Below, piece after piece: positions 48,998 to 57,834 of a stretch of DNA of 64,000 bases. A program made the position numbers and the translations under genes. Numbering within the stretch: the first letter of the stretch is position 1; every line of letters begins with the position of its first letter. The notes below the pieces were generated by a model. That model made no database searches and was not told where the DNA came from. It saw only the letters and a list, made by a program, of their open reading frames with translations. Source of the stretch: an uncultured Duncaniella sp. (GTDB lineage Bacteria; Bacteroidota; Bacteroidia; Bacteroidales; Muribaculaceae); contig CAJUSW010000009.1 of NCBI GenBank assembly GCA_910589485.1, positions 62,001 through 126,000 of the forward strand, read 5' to 3'.

Positions 48998-51118
48998 TTA
49001 TTCGCCATCGGCAGGAGCCTGAGCCTCGGCCTGGGGTTTGAGCCAGCGGTCAAACCAACGGAAGAAGAGGCGCTGCCACATCACAGCGTTCTGAGGCTTG
49101 AGGATCCAATGGTTCTCGTCGGGGAAAATCACCATCTCGGCGGGAATACCGCGAAGCTTGGCGGCATTGAATGCCATTTCGCCCTGAGAGGAGAGGATGC
49201 GGTAGTCAAATTCGCCATGAGAGATCATGATAGGAGTATCCCACTTGTCGACAAACTTGTGGGGCGAATTGGCAAATGTGCGCTGGGCTGTAGCATTGTC
49301 CTTTTCCCAGTAAGCGCCACCCATATCCCAGTTGGCAAACCACATTTCCTCGGTCTCGAGATACTGGGCTTCCATATTGAAGATGCCTGCATGGGCGAGG
49401 AGGGCCGAGAAGCGGTGGTCGTGGTTGCCGGCGAGCCAGTAGACAGAGAATCCGCCGTAGCTTGCACCGGTAGCGCCGATGCGCTTGCTGTCGATATAGG
49501 GGAACTGCTTCATGTAGTCGACTGCCGACAGGTAGTCGCGCATGTTCTGGCCAGGATAGTCGCCTGAGATCTGAGCGTTCCATTCAGTGCCGAAGCCGGG
49601 GAGGCCGCGACGGTTGGGGGCGATGACCACGTAGCCCTTTGAAGCCATGAGAGCGAAGTTCCAGCGGGTGCTCCAGAACTGGCTAACGGCCTGCTGGGGA
49701 CCTCCCTGGCAGTAGAGAAGCGCGGGATAGGTCTTGGTGGAGTCGAAGTCGGCGGGATATACAACCCACACGAGCATCTCCTTGCCGTCGGTGGTGGGCA
49801 CCATCTTCTTTTCAGTGGTAGGCATCTTAAGGGATGCGAGAAGATCGGTGTTGACCTTGGTGAGCTGGTTGACCTCGCCATTGGCTACCGAGAAGATCTC
49901 GTTGGGGTAGACCATAGCGTGACGGCGGGTGAACACAGTGCCGTCGGCAGCGATGTTGAGACCGGCATAGTCGCATACGCCCGATGCGATCTCGGTGACT
50001 TCGTGAGAGGCTACGTTGATAGTGAACATGGGTGTCACGCCATCTTTGTGAGCGATGAAGAAGAGTGACTTTCCATCGGGGTTCCAAGCGATCTCGTTGA
50101 CTGAGTAGTCCCAGTTGTCGGTGAGATCGGTCTTCTGGCCGGAGGCCATGTCAAGAGTGAAGATGCGGTTCTTGTCGCTCTCATATCCGTCGTGCTCCAT
50201 GGAAAGCCATGCGAGGGTCTTTCCGTCGGGCGAGAATACGGGGTTGGTGTCGTAACCCATCATTCCCTCAGTGAGATTGCGGGTAGATCCGTCCTCGAGG
50301 TTATAGAGATAGAGGTCGGAGTTGGTAGAGATGGCATATTCCTTGCCTTCCTTCTTGCGGGAGGTGTAGACGATGCTCTTGGAGTCGGGTGCCCATGAGA
50401 ATGACTCGATGCCGCCGAAAGGCAACATGGGGGATTCAAAGCGGGGCTCGTCGGCCATGATGTCGACAACATTGGTGGCCTTGTTGCCGTCGAAATCAGC
50501 AATGAAGGGGTGGGGGATTTCGGTAACCCACTGATCCCAATGCTTATACATCAGGTCGTCGATGACGCGGCCGGTAGCCTTGGGGAGATCGGGATAGATG
50601 TCCTTGGCGTCGCGCGAGTACTTGATGTTGGATATGATGAGCATCTTGCTACCGTCGGGCGAGAAAAGGAAGCCACCCACACCTTTTTCAAGGTCGGTCA
50701 CCTGCTTGCGACCTGAGCCGTCGGCGTTCATGACCCATACCTGGGTAACACCGTCGGGGGCATAAGTGAATGCAATCTTGTTGCCGCCGTCGATCCAGCA
50801 GTAAGAACCCTCGCTACGCGATGTGCGTGTGATCCTCTTGATGTCGGAGCCATCGGGATTCATCACGTAAAGGTCCATGTTGCTACGATTTTCCTCGAGG
50901 CTCTCGTAGGAGATTCCGAAGAGGACCTTGGAGCCGTCGGGCGAGATTACAGGTGCACCGACTGTTCCCAATGCCTCAAGGGCATCGATGTCGAATGTAC
51001 CGGTGGCCGATGTGAATTCGGGCTTGTCAATGATCTTCTCATCACTCTGTGATGATCCGGCACATCCTACCATCAGCGATGCGATAGCTGTGGAAGCCAT
51101 GATGTTTTTGATATTCAT
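48998..51118 (-). CDS. S9-family serine peptidase (DPP5-like lipoprotein)
   Basis: A 706-residue protein with a lipobox signal (SLMVGC, residue 19), an N-terminal seven-bladed beta-propeller (about 45-400, recurring SPDGS/SPDGK and W-x-P-D-S/G-K motifs) and a C-terminal alpha/beta hydrolase. The nucleophile lies in GASYGGFS, the charge-relay Asp in the G-E-F-D-Y-R-I region and the His in PDENHW. This is the prolyl oligopeptidase/DPP5 type, which releases dipeptides from oligopeptides, likely in the periplasm. It begins four bases after prs and has a terminator at 48941-48973. Confidence 0.9.
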   Translation of the reverse strand: MNIKNIMASTAIASLMVGCAGSSQSDEKIIDKPEFTSATGTFDIDALEALGTVGAPVISPDGSKVLFGISYESLEENRSNMDLYVMNPDGSDIKRITRTSRSEGSYCWIDGGNKIAFTYAPDGVTQVWVMNADGSGRKQVTDLEKGVGGFLFSPDGSKMLIISNIKYSRDAKDIYPDLPKATGRVIDDLMYKHWDQWVTEIPHPFIADFDGNKATNVVDIMADEPRFESPMLPFGGIESFSWAPDSKSIVYTSRKKEGKEYAISTNSDLYLYNLEDGSTRNLTEGMMGYDTNPVFSPDGKTLAWLSMEHDGYESDKNRIFTLDMASGQKTDLTDNWDYSVNEIAWNPDGKSLFFIAHKDGVTPMFTINVASHEVTEIASGVCDYAGLNIAADGTVFTRRHAMVYPNEIFSVANGEVNQLTKVNTDLLASLKMPTTEKKMVPTTDGKEMLVWVVYPADFDSTKTYPALLYCQGGPQQAVSQFWSTRWNFALMASKGYVVIAPNRRGLPGFGTEWNAQISGDYPGQNMRDYLSAVDYMKQFPYIDSKRIGATGASYGGFSVYWLAGNHDHRFSALLAHAGIFNMEAQYLETEEMWFANWDMGGAYWEKDNATAQRTFANSPHKFVDKWDTPIMISHGEFDYRILSSQGEMAFNAAKLRGIPAEMVIFPDENHWILKPQNAVMWQRLFFRWFDRWLKPQAEAQAPADGE

Positions 51119-51122
51119 GCTA

Positions 51123-52067
51123 TTACTTTATAAGGTATTGCGAGGAGATGGACTCGTGGGTGTGTACGCGACGGATAGTGTCGGCGAACAGACGGGCCAC
51201 GGAGAGAATGGTCACCTTATGGCAATTCTTGTTGAAGGGGATCGAGTTGGTGAACATGATCTCGGTCAATCCAGAATTGTCGACGCGCTCCGATGCGGGA
51301 TCGCTCATGATGGCATGAGAGCAGAGGGCGCGCACGCTACGGGCACCGGACTGCATCATGAGGTCGGCAGCCTTAGTGATAGTGCCGGCGGTGTCCACCA
51401 TATCGTCAACGAGAATGACATCCTTGTCCTTTACATCGCCGATTACGGTCATGGCGGCCACGACATTGGCCTTGGCGCGCTGCTTGTGGCAGAGCACGAG
51501 GGGCACATTGAGGTACTTGGCATAGTTGTTGGCACGTTTTGCGCCACCCACGTCGGGAGATGCTATGACAAGGTTCTCGAGCTTGAGCGACTGGATGTAG
51601 GGGATGAACACAGAAGATGCGTACAGATGATCCACCGGAATATCAAAGAAGCCTTGGATCTGATCGGCGTGGAGGTCCATTGTGATGACACGGTCAACGC
51701 CTGCTGTTGTGAGCAGATTGGCGACGAGCTTGGCGGCGATGGATACACGGGGCTTGTCCTTGCGGTCCTGACGCGCCCAGCCGAAGTAGGGCATTACGGC
51801 GATAATTGATGCTGCCGAAGCGCGCTTGGCTGCATCGATCATCAATAGGAGCTCCATGAGATTGTCGGAGTTGGGGAACGTGGACTGAACGAGATAAACC
51901 TCGCAGCCGCGTATAGACTCCTCGAATGAAACTTCGAACTCACCGTCGGCGAAGTACTGAATGTTCATCTTGCCCAGCTCGCAACCCAGGTCACGGCAGA
52001 TTTCCTTTGCCATATACTGGGATTTTGTACCGGCAAAGACTTTGATTGGTGGAAGATTGTCAATCAT
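51123..52067 (-). CDS. prs: Ribose-phosphate pyrophosphokinase Prs
   Basis: A 314-residue enzyme that makes PRPP from ribose 5-phosphate and ATP, feeding purine, pyrimidine, His, Trp and NAD synthesis. Landmarks are FADGEFEVSFEES (residues 30-42), the VMPYFGWARQDRK flexible loop, the M-D-L-H-A-D-Q-I-Q-G segment and the PRPP signature VILVDDMVDTAGT (about 216-228). ATG 52067 (MIDNLPPIKVFAG) is used; the longer frame to 52112 adds an unrelated N-terminus. A TAATTTTG box lies at 52135-52128. It is probably co-transcribed with the peptidase downstream. Confidence 0.95.
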   Translation of the reverse strand: MIDNLPPIKVFAGTKSQYMAKEICRDLGCELGKMNIQYFADGEFEVSFEESIRGCEVYLVQSTFPNSDNLMELLLMIDAAKRASAASIIAVMPYFGWARQDRKDKPRVSIAAKLVANLLTTAGVDRVITMDLHADQIQGFFDIPVDHLYASSVFIPYIQSLKLENLVIASPDVGGAKRANNYAKYLNVPLVLCHKQRAKANVVAAMTVIGDVKDKDVILVDDMVDTAGTITKAADLMMQSGARSVRALCSHAIMSDPASERVDNSGLTEIMFTNSIPFNKNCHKVTILSVARLFADTIRRVHTHESISSQYLIK

Positions 52068-52127
52068 AATATGTGATAATGAAGAGTTTTTGCTTAACGT
52101 GATGCTCGGCATTGCGCTTTACGAGTG

Positions 52128-52135
52128 CAAAATTA
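52128..52135 (-). promoter_or_regulatory. -7 box for prs
   Basis: TAATTTTG on the minus strand, 60 bases upstream of ATG 52067. It fits TAnnTTTG. Confidence 0.45.
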
Positions 52136-52191
52136 CTAAAATTCCCCTTTAAACAGGTAGAATCGGGGAAAAATATTAGCACATGTGTATA

Positions 52192-53268
52192 TTATCGTTG
52201 GGAATATGCGCGCCATTTCTCGATAAGGGCCGACATGTCGGGGGGGATAGGTGCGGAAAAGAACATTTCTTCGCCAGTCACGGGATGCACAAATCCCAAT
52301 GTGCGCGCATGGAGAGCCTGACGCGGGCACAGATCGAAGCAGTTGGCGATGAATTTCTGATAAGATCCTGAGCGCTCGCCACGGAGGATCCTGTCGCCTC
52401 CATAACGCGCGTCGCTGAACAGGGGGTGGCCTATGTGGGTCATGTGGACACGTATCTGGTGGGTGCGACCGGTCTCGAGGACGCATTTCACGAGGGCGAC
52501 ATGGCCGAAGTCCTCGAGCGTCTCGTAGTGGGTGACAGCGTGCTTGCCGGTGGGATCATCGGGCGGAAGCACACACATCTGCAGGCGATCTTTGGGGTTA
52601 CGGCCTATATTGCCTTCGATTCTGCCGGCCGAGGGGGACGGGACACCCCACACCAGGGCGTTGTATTCACGCTTGGTGGTCTTGTTGAAGAACTGTTTGC
52701 CCAAATGGGTCTTGGCATCGGGGGTCTTGGCTACGACGAGGAGGCCCGAAGTGTCCTTGTCGATGCGATGGACAAGTCCGAGGCGGGGATCGGAGACATC
52801 GTAGTCGGGGTTGTCGCGGAAATGCCAGGCGAGGGCATTGACAAGGGTGCCGGAGTAATTTCCATGTCCGGGATGCACCACGAGTCCGGCCGGCTTGTTG
52901 ACCACAAGCACGGTATCATCCTCATAGACAATGTCGAGAGGAATGTCCTCGGCTATGATTTCGAGCTCGTAGCGCGGGCGGTCCATCACGACCTGCACCA
53001 CGTCGAGCGGTTTTACCCTGTAGTTGGACTTGACGGGGCGGCCGTTAACAAGAATACATCCGGCATCGGCGGCCTGCTGGACACGGTTGCGGGATGAGTG
53101 CTCGAGGCGGCCCACAAGGAACTTGTCGACCCTAAGGAGCTGTTGCCCCTTGTCGGCTACAAACCGGAAATGCTCATACATTTCCACCCCGTCGGGCGAG
53201 GAGACAGCCGAATCGTCCAATGAGTCGTCAGAGATATCGGGATCTTCAATGTCAAGGATCTGTGACAT
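52192..53268 (-). CDS. RluD-like 23S rRNA pseudouridine synthase
   Basis: A 358-residue RluA-family enzyme. The N-terminal S4 RNA-binding domain (about residues 40-105) is followed by the catalytic domain. The HRIDKDTSG signature (near residue 170) carries the catalytic Asp, and the conserved GRTHQIRVH lies near residue 268. Family members turn U1911, U1915 and U1917 or related sites of 23S rRNA into pseudouridine; which positions are targeted here is not visible. The acidic first 30 residues look disordered. The adjoining gap to the PASTA gene holds a repeat element. Confidence 0.88.
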   Translation of the reverse strand: MSQILDIEDPDISDDSLDDSAVSSPDGVEMYEHFRFVADKGQQLLRVDKFLVGRLEHSSRNRVQQAADAGCILVNGRPVKSNYRVKPLDVVQVVMDRPRYELEIIAEDIPLDIVYEDDTVLVVNKPAGLVVHPGHGNYSGTLVNALAWHFRDNPDYDVSDPRLGLVHRIDKDTSGLLVVAKTPDAKTHLGKQFFNKTTKREYNALVWGVPSPSAGRIEGNIGRNPKDRLQMCVLPPDDPTGKHAVTHYETLEDFGHVALVKCVLETGRTHQIRVHMTHIGHPLFSDARYGGDRILRGERSGSYQKFIANCFDLCPRQALHARTLGFVHPVTGEEMFFSAPIPPDMSALIEKWRAYSQR

Positions 53269-53280
53269 GCGCGTTTCTTA

Positions 53281-53475
53281 ATAATAAGTAAGTCTTAAAA
53301 ATTAACCGCTATATGTAAGTCCTAAAGAGCTTGCCCAATAAATCTTGTTCTTTTTGGTTATTTTGGCATTGTCACTCAGTCGCATAGCTCGCTATGCTCC
53401 TTCATTCCGCAGCCAAAATACCGCAAAAATAACTGCGATTTATATGTGCATTAATTTTTACGACTTACTTAGGAC
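53281..53475. repeat. Dispersed intergenic repeat A, copy 3, with hairpin
   Basis: Fills the PASTA-rluD gap. The left part (from TAAGTAAGTCTTAAAAATTA) matches repeat A copy 2 in reverse. The centre is a long hairpin whose tip is GCATAGC-TC-GCTATGC (53382-53397), with arms TTTTTGGTTATTTTGGC (53351-53367) and GCCAAAATACCGCAAAAA (53412-53429). Confidence 0.75.
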
Positions 53476-53487
53476 AATATGCTGCGA

Positions 53488-54078
53488 TCAGAACAGGTCG
53501 AGCTGTCCGTCGGTTTCCTCGGGGAGTTCCTCGGTGACGGAATCGGTGAAAACCTCCTGGACACCCTGGCCAACTTCGAGATCAATCGTAGCGGTTACCG
53601 GCACACGTGCTCCTGCCTGCAGGCGCACGCCCTTGTACTTCACGCCGAGCACGAGATCCTTGAATTCGCTGGGGATCCTTACCTCGCGGATGTTCTTGAT
53701 CTCAAGTCCCTCGAGGATCGATCGGGCCTGACGGAGAGAGATGTCGGAGAGGGAGGGGAGTGTCACCATCTTGGGGGAGAAGGCATTGATGGTGAGAAAT
53801 ACTTCGCGGCCCTCTTTCACGATGGTGCCGGCCTTGGGGTTCTGCTCAATGACGGTGCCGGGGGCGGTGTGGTTGTCGTAGACCGAATCGGCCACGATGC
53901 CCTTGAGCCCCTCGGTGTCGAGAAGCGAGACTGCCCGATCGAATGCGAGAGTGCGCACGGCCGGAACGGCGATAGTCTCGCCATGGCGGGTCCATTTATC
54001 AAGCCACAGCATGGACAGCCATCCGATAATGACTGCTACGATGACCATGAGGCCGATGTTTATGAGTATTTTTTTCAT
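53488..54078 (-). CDS. PASTA-domain membrane protein
   Basis: A 196-residue protein. An N-terminal membrane helix (about residues 5-27) is followed by two to three PASTA-type repeats (about 38-175), with the V-P-x-x-x-x-L-x-x-A pattern (A-V-P-A-V-R-T-L-A-F and V-T-L-P-S-L-S-D-I-S) and P-G-T-V-I-E-Q-N-P type turns. PASTA domains bind unlinked peptidoglycan. In Bacteroidetes such single-domain proteins are common and not attached to a kinase. It is directly upstream of rluD, and lon follows after a repeat. Confidence 0.88.
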   Translation of the reverse strand: MKKILINIGLMVIVAVIIGWLSMLWLDKWTRHGETIAVPAVRTLAFDRAVSLLDTEGLKGIVADSVYDNHTAPGTVIEQNPKAGTIVKEGREVFLTINAFSPKMVTLPSLSDISLRQARSILEGLEIKNIREVRIPSEFKDLVLGVKYKGVRLQAGARVPVTATIDLEVGQGVQEVFTDSVTEELPEETDGQLDLF

Positions 54079-54095
54079 GACTATTCCCGTTGTTA

Positions 54096-54135
54096 AGTGA
54101 AACGCTATATGTAGGTCTTTTTAAGACTTACTTAA
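54096..54135. repeat. Dispersed intergenic repeat A, copy 4 (compact palindrome)
   Basis: TAAGTGAAACGCTATATG, then TAGGTC, TTTTTAAGACTTACTTA. A compact form in which both ends of the element are joined. It fills the gap between lon and the PASTA gene. Confidence 0.65.
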
Positions 54136-56516
54136 GCCTTGAGGGCTATGTCGAACACCTGGTCAATCTCCTTGACGTAGTGGAAGGTGAGCCCTTCGAG
54201 ATATATGGGGCGGATATCCTCGATGTCCTTGCGGTTGTCGGCACACAGCACAATGTCGGTTATGCCGGCGCGCTTGGCAGCCAGGATCTTTTCTTTAATG
54301 CCACCGACAGGGAGCACCTTGCCACGCAAAGTGATCTCGCCGGTCATGGCAAGACGTTCGCGCACTGGACGGCCCGTGAGAGCCGAGAGGATGGAGGTGC
54401 AGAGGGTAATTCCGGCCGAGGGACCGTCCTTGGGGATAGCTCCTTCGGGTACATGGATGTGCAGAGGGTGGGAGTCGAACCACTCGTTGTCGATTCCGTA
54501 GCGATCGCTACGAGAACGAACGATCTGGGAGGCGATCACGGCCGATTCCTTCATGACGTCGCCGAGATTACCGGTGAGAGTGAGTTTGTCGGCTTTGCCT
54601 TGTGAGAATGAGGATTCTATGAAGAGGATCTCGCCACCCACGGCTGTCCAAGCAAGGCCGACGGCCACGCCGGGAATATCGGACACCTCATATCTTTCAG
54701 GGGTGAAACGCTCCACGCCGAGATAGTCGCGGAGCTGGTCGGGGGTGACCTGAAGGGTGTAGTCTTCGCCACGCATTTTTCGCAACACGATGCGACGCAC
54801 CACTTTGGCTATCTGCTTCTCGAGCTGGCGCACACCGCTTTCGCTGGTGTAGCCTTCCACGATGCGGGTGATGGCTTCGGGTGAGAAGGAGATCTCGTCG
54901 GTGGCAAAGCCGTTTTCGATGGCGATGCGCGGCACGAGGTGACGGCGGGCAATCTCGATCTTTTCCTCAATGAGATAGCCCGAGATGTCGATGATCTCCA
55001 TACGGTCGAGCAACGGCTGTGGGATGGTGGAGAGGGTGTTGGCTGTGGCGATGAACAGCACGTGGGAGAGGTCGTAGTCGACATCCACGTAATTGTCATG
55101 GAAATGGCTGTTCTGCTCAGGATCGAGCACCTCAAGCAAAGCCGAGGATGGATCGCCCTTGAAATCACTGCCGGTCTTGTCGATCTCATCGAGAAGCAAC
55201 ACGGGGTTGGAACTGCCGGCGCGCTTTATGGCATCGATTATGCGGCCGGGCATAGCTCCTATGTAGGTGCGCCGGTGGCCACGTATCTCGGCCTCATCGT
55301 GGAGTCCACCGAGTGATACGCGCTGATATTTGCGGTTCAAGGCTCGGGCGATCGATTGGCCGAGAGAGGTCTTGCCTACACCGGGTGCGCCAACAAGACA
55401 TATGATGGGGGAACGGCCCTCGGGGGTATTCATCATCACGGCGAGTTGCTCAAGGATGCGTTCCTTGACCTTCTCGAGTCCGTAATGATCGCGGTCGAGT
55501 GTCTGTTCAGCTTCGGAAAAATCAGCGTTCACGGTGTCCATGACTCCCCACGGCAGGTCGGTGAGCAGTTGCAGATAGCTGTATTGCACGGAATAGTCGG
55601 GGCTCTGGGGGTTGAGGCGACGCAGCTTGTCGAGTTCTTTCTGGAACGATTCGCGCACCTTGTCGGGCATGTTCAATGCCTCGGCTTTCTTCTGGAACCG
55701 GCGACTGTCGTCGTCGTTGCCGTAAAGCTCGTCGCGGAGCACCTCGAACTCGTGTTGCAGGTAGTGGTTGCGCTGCTGCTCGTCGATGTTGCGCATGGCC
55801 TTGCGACGGATCTCGTTGCGAATCTCGGAGAACTGTTCCTGACGGGCGAGGAGCCCCATCAGGTGCATTGCGCGGTCCTTGAGACGGGAGTGGCGCAACA
55901 GGGCCATTTTCTCATCCAGATTGAAGCCTGCATGGCTGGCGATCATGTTAACCATCAGTCCGGGCGCCTTGAGGTCCTTGATATTGACCATCAGCTCGCT
56001 CGGATTCTCGCCGTTCTGCCCGAGGATGCGCAGAGTGGTGGAGCGGATATCCTCAATTAAGACTGCAAATTCCTTGTCGGTGGGACGGGGTGAAGTCTCA
56101 CGACATTCTTTGGCCTGGACAGAAAGGGCGCCGGGAATTGTGTTGCCCGCACCGGGGCCGGTGATCTTAACCTTGCCACGCGCACATAATATCGCGGTAG
56201 TGGTGCCGTCGGGGAGCTGAAGCACTTTCACTACATCGGCAATCACTCCGTAGGGGTTGAGATCATCTACACCCGGAGCTTCCATGTTGGGGTCGGTCTG
56301 ACAGAAGACGCCAACCGGGATCTTGTGCTCCATGGCATAGTTGGCGGTTTTTATCGTGAGATCACGCCCCATCATAATGGGAACGCTCACAAACGGGAAC
56401 AGCACCATATCGCGAAGCGGAATCACGGGCAGATCCTCGAGCGTGGGAGCCGTCTGTTTTCCGTCGCTATTTAACTCTATCTGGCCGATAGATATTATCT
56501 TATGCTCATCTTTCAT
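54132..56516 (-). CDS. lon: ATP-dependent Lon protease
   Basis: A 794-residue AAA+ serine protease. An N-terminal LON substrate domain starts at about residue 25 (PVIPLRDMVLFPFVSVPIM), a coiled-coil middle follows, and the AAA+ module has Walker A GAPGVGKTS and Walker B LLLDEID. The C-terminal protease has the Ser-Lys dyad (Ser in PKDGPSAG, Lys in P-V-G-G-I-K-E-K). It degrades misfolded and regulatory proteins. ATG 56516 (MKDEHKIISI) is used; the 36 residues upstream in the same frame are unlike Lon. A TAACTTTG box is at 56559-56552. Confidence 0.95.
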   Translation of the reverse strand: MKDEHKIISIGQIELNSDGKQTAPTLEDLPVIPLRDMVLFPFVSVPIMMGRDLTIKTANYAMEHKIPVGVFCQTDPNMEAPGVDDLNPYGVIADVVKVLQLPDGTTTAILCARGKVKITGPGAGNTIPGALSVQAKECRETSPRPTDKEFAVLIEDIRSTTLRILGQNGENPSELMVNIKDLKAPGLMVNMIASHAGFNLDEKMALLRHSRLKDRAMHLMGLLARQEQFSEIRNEIRRKAMRNIDEQQRNHYLQHEFEVLRDELYGNDDDSRRFQKKAEALNMPDKVRESFQKELDKLRRLNPQSPDYSVQYSYLQLLTDLPWGVMDTVNADFSEAEQTLDRDHYGLEKVKERILEQLAVMMNTPEGRSPIICLVGAPGVGKTSLGQSIARALNRKYQRVSLGGLHDEAEIRGHRRTYIGAMPGRIIDAIKRAGSSNPVLLLDEIDKTGSDFKGDPSSALLEVLDPEQNSHFHDNYVDVDYDLSHVLFIATANTLSTIPQPLLDRMEIIDISGYLIEEKIEIARRHLVPRIAIENGFATDEISFSPEAITRIVEGYTSESGVRQLEKQIAKVVRRIVLRKMRGEDYTLQVTPDQLRDYLGVERFTPERYEVSDIPGVAVGLAWTAVGGEILFIESSFSQGKADKLTLTGNLGDVMKESAVIASQIVRSRSDRYGIDNEWFDSHPLHIHVPEGAIPKDGPSAGITLCTSILSALTGRPVRERLAMTGEITLRGKVLPVGGIKEKILAAKRAGITDIVLCADNRKDIEDIRPIYLEGLTFHYVKEIDQVFDIALKA

Positions 56517-56551
56517 GTGCAGTAGGGTAGAATACTGAAATTTTGCGGGTT

Positions 56552-56559
56552 CAAAGTTA
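56552..56559 (-). promoter_or_regulatory. -7 box for lon
   Basis: TAACTTTG on the minus strand, 35 bases upstream of ATG 56516. It confirms the shorter start. Confidence 0.55.
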
Positions 56560-56622
56560 CGAAAAAAGGGGGACGTGGCAAAATCCTCACCCGCATGATT
56601 GCAGTTGCGGACAAATACAGCC

Positions 56623-56663
56623 AAGGCCGGTCAGGAAGCGAGGGGCTTTTCCTGACCGGCCTT
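56623..56663 (-). terminator. Thiamine operon terminator
   Basis: AAGGCCGGTCAGGAA (56623-56637) and TTCCTGACCGGCCTT (56649-56663) form a perfect 15-bp stem just after thiH. The trailing sequence is only weakly U-rich. Confidence 0.75.
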
Positions 56664-56695
56664 GATTAAAGTATATTCCGGATAAAGCCGGGGAA

Positions 56696-57805
56696 TCAGT
56701 CGAACACTTTGTCCCAGTCCTTCCACACGGCTTCATAGCCGAGACGGCGAATCTCCTCAGTGACTGCCTGTGGGGTGCGGGCATCGGACACCTCAAATTG
56801 CTCAAGGGCATCGGGGGTGGAGCGGTAGCCTCCCGGCTCGGTCTTGCTACCGGCGCTCATCGATGTGACTCCGAGTTTCATCATATTGGCGCGGAAGGCG
56901 GGATCCTCGCGGGTGGAATAGGATATATCCACATCGTGGTCGAATATGCGGAATGCGAATGTGACCTGGGCGAGCTGACGGTCGGTCATAACTACCTTTG
57001 GCTGATACCCGCCCTCGGCGGGACACATGCGGGGGAAGTTTACGCTGTAGCGGGTCTTCCAATAATTTCTCCGCAGGTAGCGCAGATGGCGGGCGAGCAT
57101 GGTGAGGTCGGTGCGCCAGTCCTCAAGCCCTATCAGCACTCCCATGCCGATCTTGTGGACTCCGGCCTGGCCCATGCGGTCAAATCCGTTGACGCGCCAA
57201 TCGAAAATCGATTTCATGCCTTTGGGGTGGTATTTCCGGTAATTGGCTTTGTGGTAAGTCTCCTGGAAACACACCACGCCGTTGAGTCCGCTATGGGTGA
57301 GGCGTTCATAATGCTCGGCGCTCATAGGGCCGACCTCGATGGAGAGGTTGTTGAAATAAGGCCGGGCTGTCCTCAACACCTGCTCAATATAATCCACACC
57401 GTTGATCGCAGGATGTTCACCCGAGACAATGAGCAGATTCTCGAACGGGCCAAGCTCGCGGATGGCTTTACACTCCTCCCTGACCTGATCCATTGTGAGG
57501 GTGACGCGTTTGAGCGGGTTGTTGTGATTGAAACCGCAATATACGCATGCGTTGGCACATGCGTTGGATACGTACATGGGGATGTACATCGAGATGGTCT
57601 TACCGAACCGTTCGAGAGTGTAGCGGTTGCTCAGACGGGCCATTTCCTCGAGAAACGGTTCGGCTGCCGGTGAGATCAGAGCCATAAAGTCCTCCACCGA
57701 AAGGTGTTGTTTCTTTAAAGCTATGCGGACATCACTCTCGGTTCTCGACTCGATGAACCGGGTGGTTTCGTCCCAGTCGTATTTCTCTAATTCGTCAGAA
57801 AACAC
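56696..57805 (-). CDS. thiH: 2-iminoacetate synthase ThiH
   Basis: A 369-residue radical-SAM enzyme that cleaves tyrosine to p-cresol and dehydroglycine (2-iminoacetate), the glycine-derived precursor of the thiamine thiazole. The SAM/[4Fe-4S] motif reads CANACVYCGF (about residues 82-91). The family-typical SGEHPA and S-M-S-A-G-S-K-T-E-P-G-G-Y elements are present. It is the last gene of the operon, 29 bases downstream of thiC and followed by the terminator at 56623. Anaerobic ThiH instead of ThiO fits a strict anaerobe. Confidence 0.95.
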   Translation of the reverse strand: MFSDELEKYDWDETTRFIESRTESDVRIALKKQHLSVEDFMALISPAAEPFLEEMARLSNRYTLERFGKTISMYIPMYVSNACANACVYCGFNHNNPLKRVTLTMDQVREECKAIRELGPFENLLIVSGEHPAINGVDYIEQVLRTARPYFNNLSIEVGPMSAEHYERLTHSGLNGVVCFQETYHKANYRKYHPKGMKSIFDWRVNGFDRMGQAGVHKIGMGVLIGLEDWRTDLTMLARHLRYLRRNYWKTRYSVNFPRMCPAEGGYQPKVVMTDRQLAQVTFAFRIFDHDVDISYSTREDPAFRANMMKLGVTSMSAGSKTEPGGYRSTPDALEQFEVSDARTPQAVTEEIRRLGYEAVWKDWDKVFD

Positions 57806-57834
57806 TTTTGCTGAAATTTAAGAGTGAGACCAAA

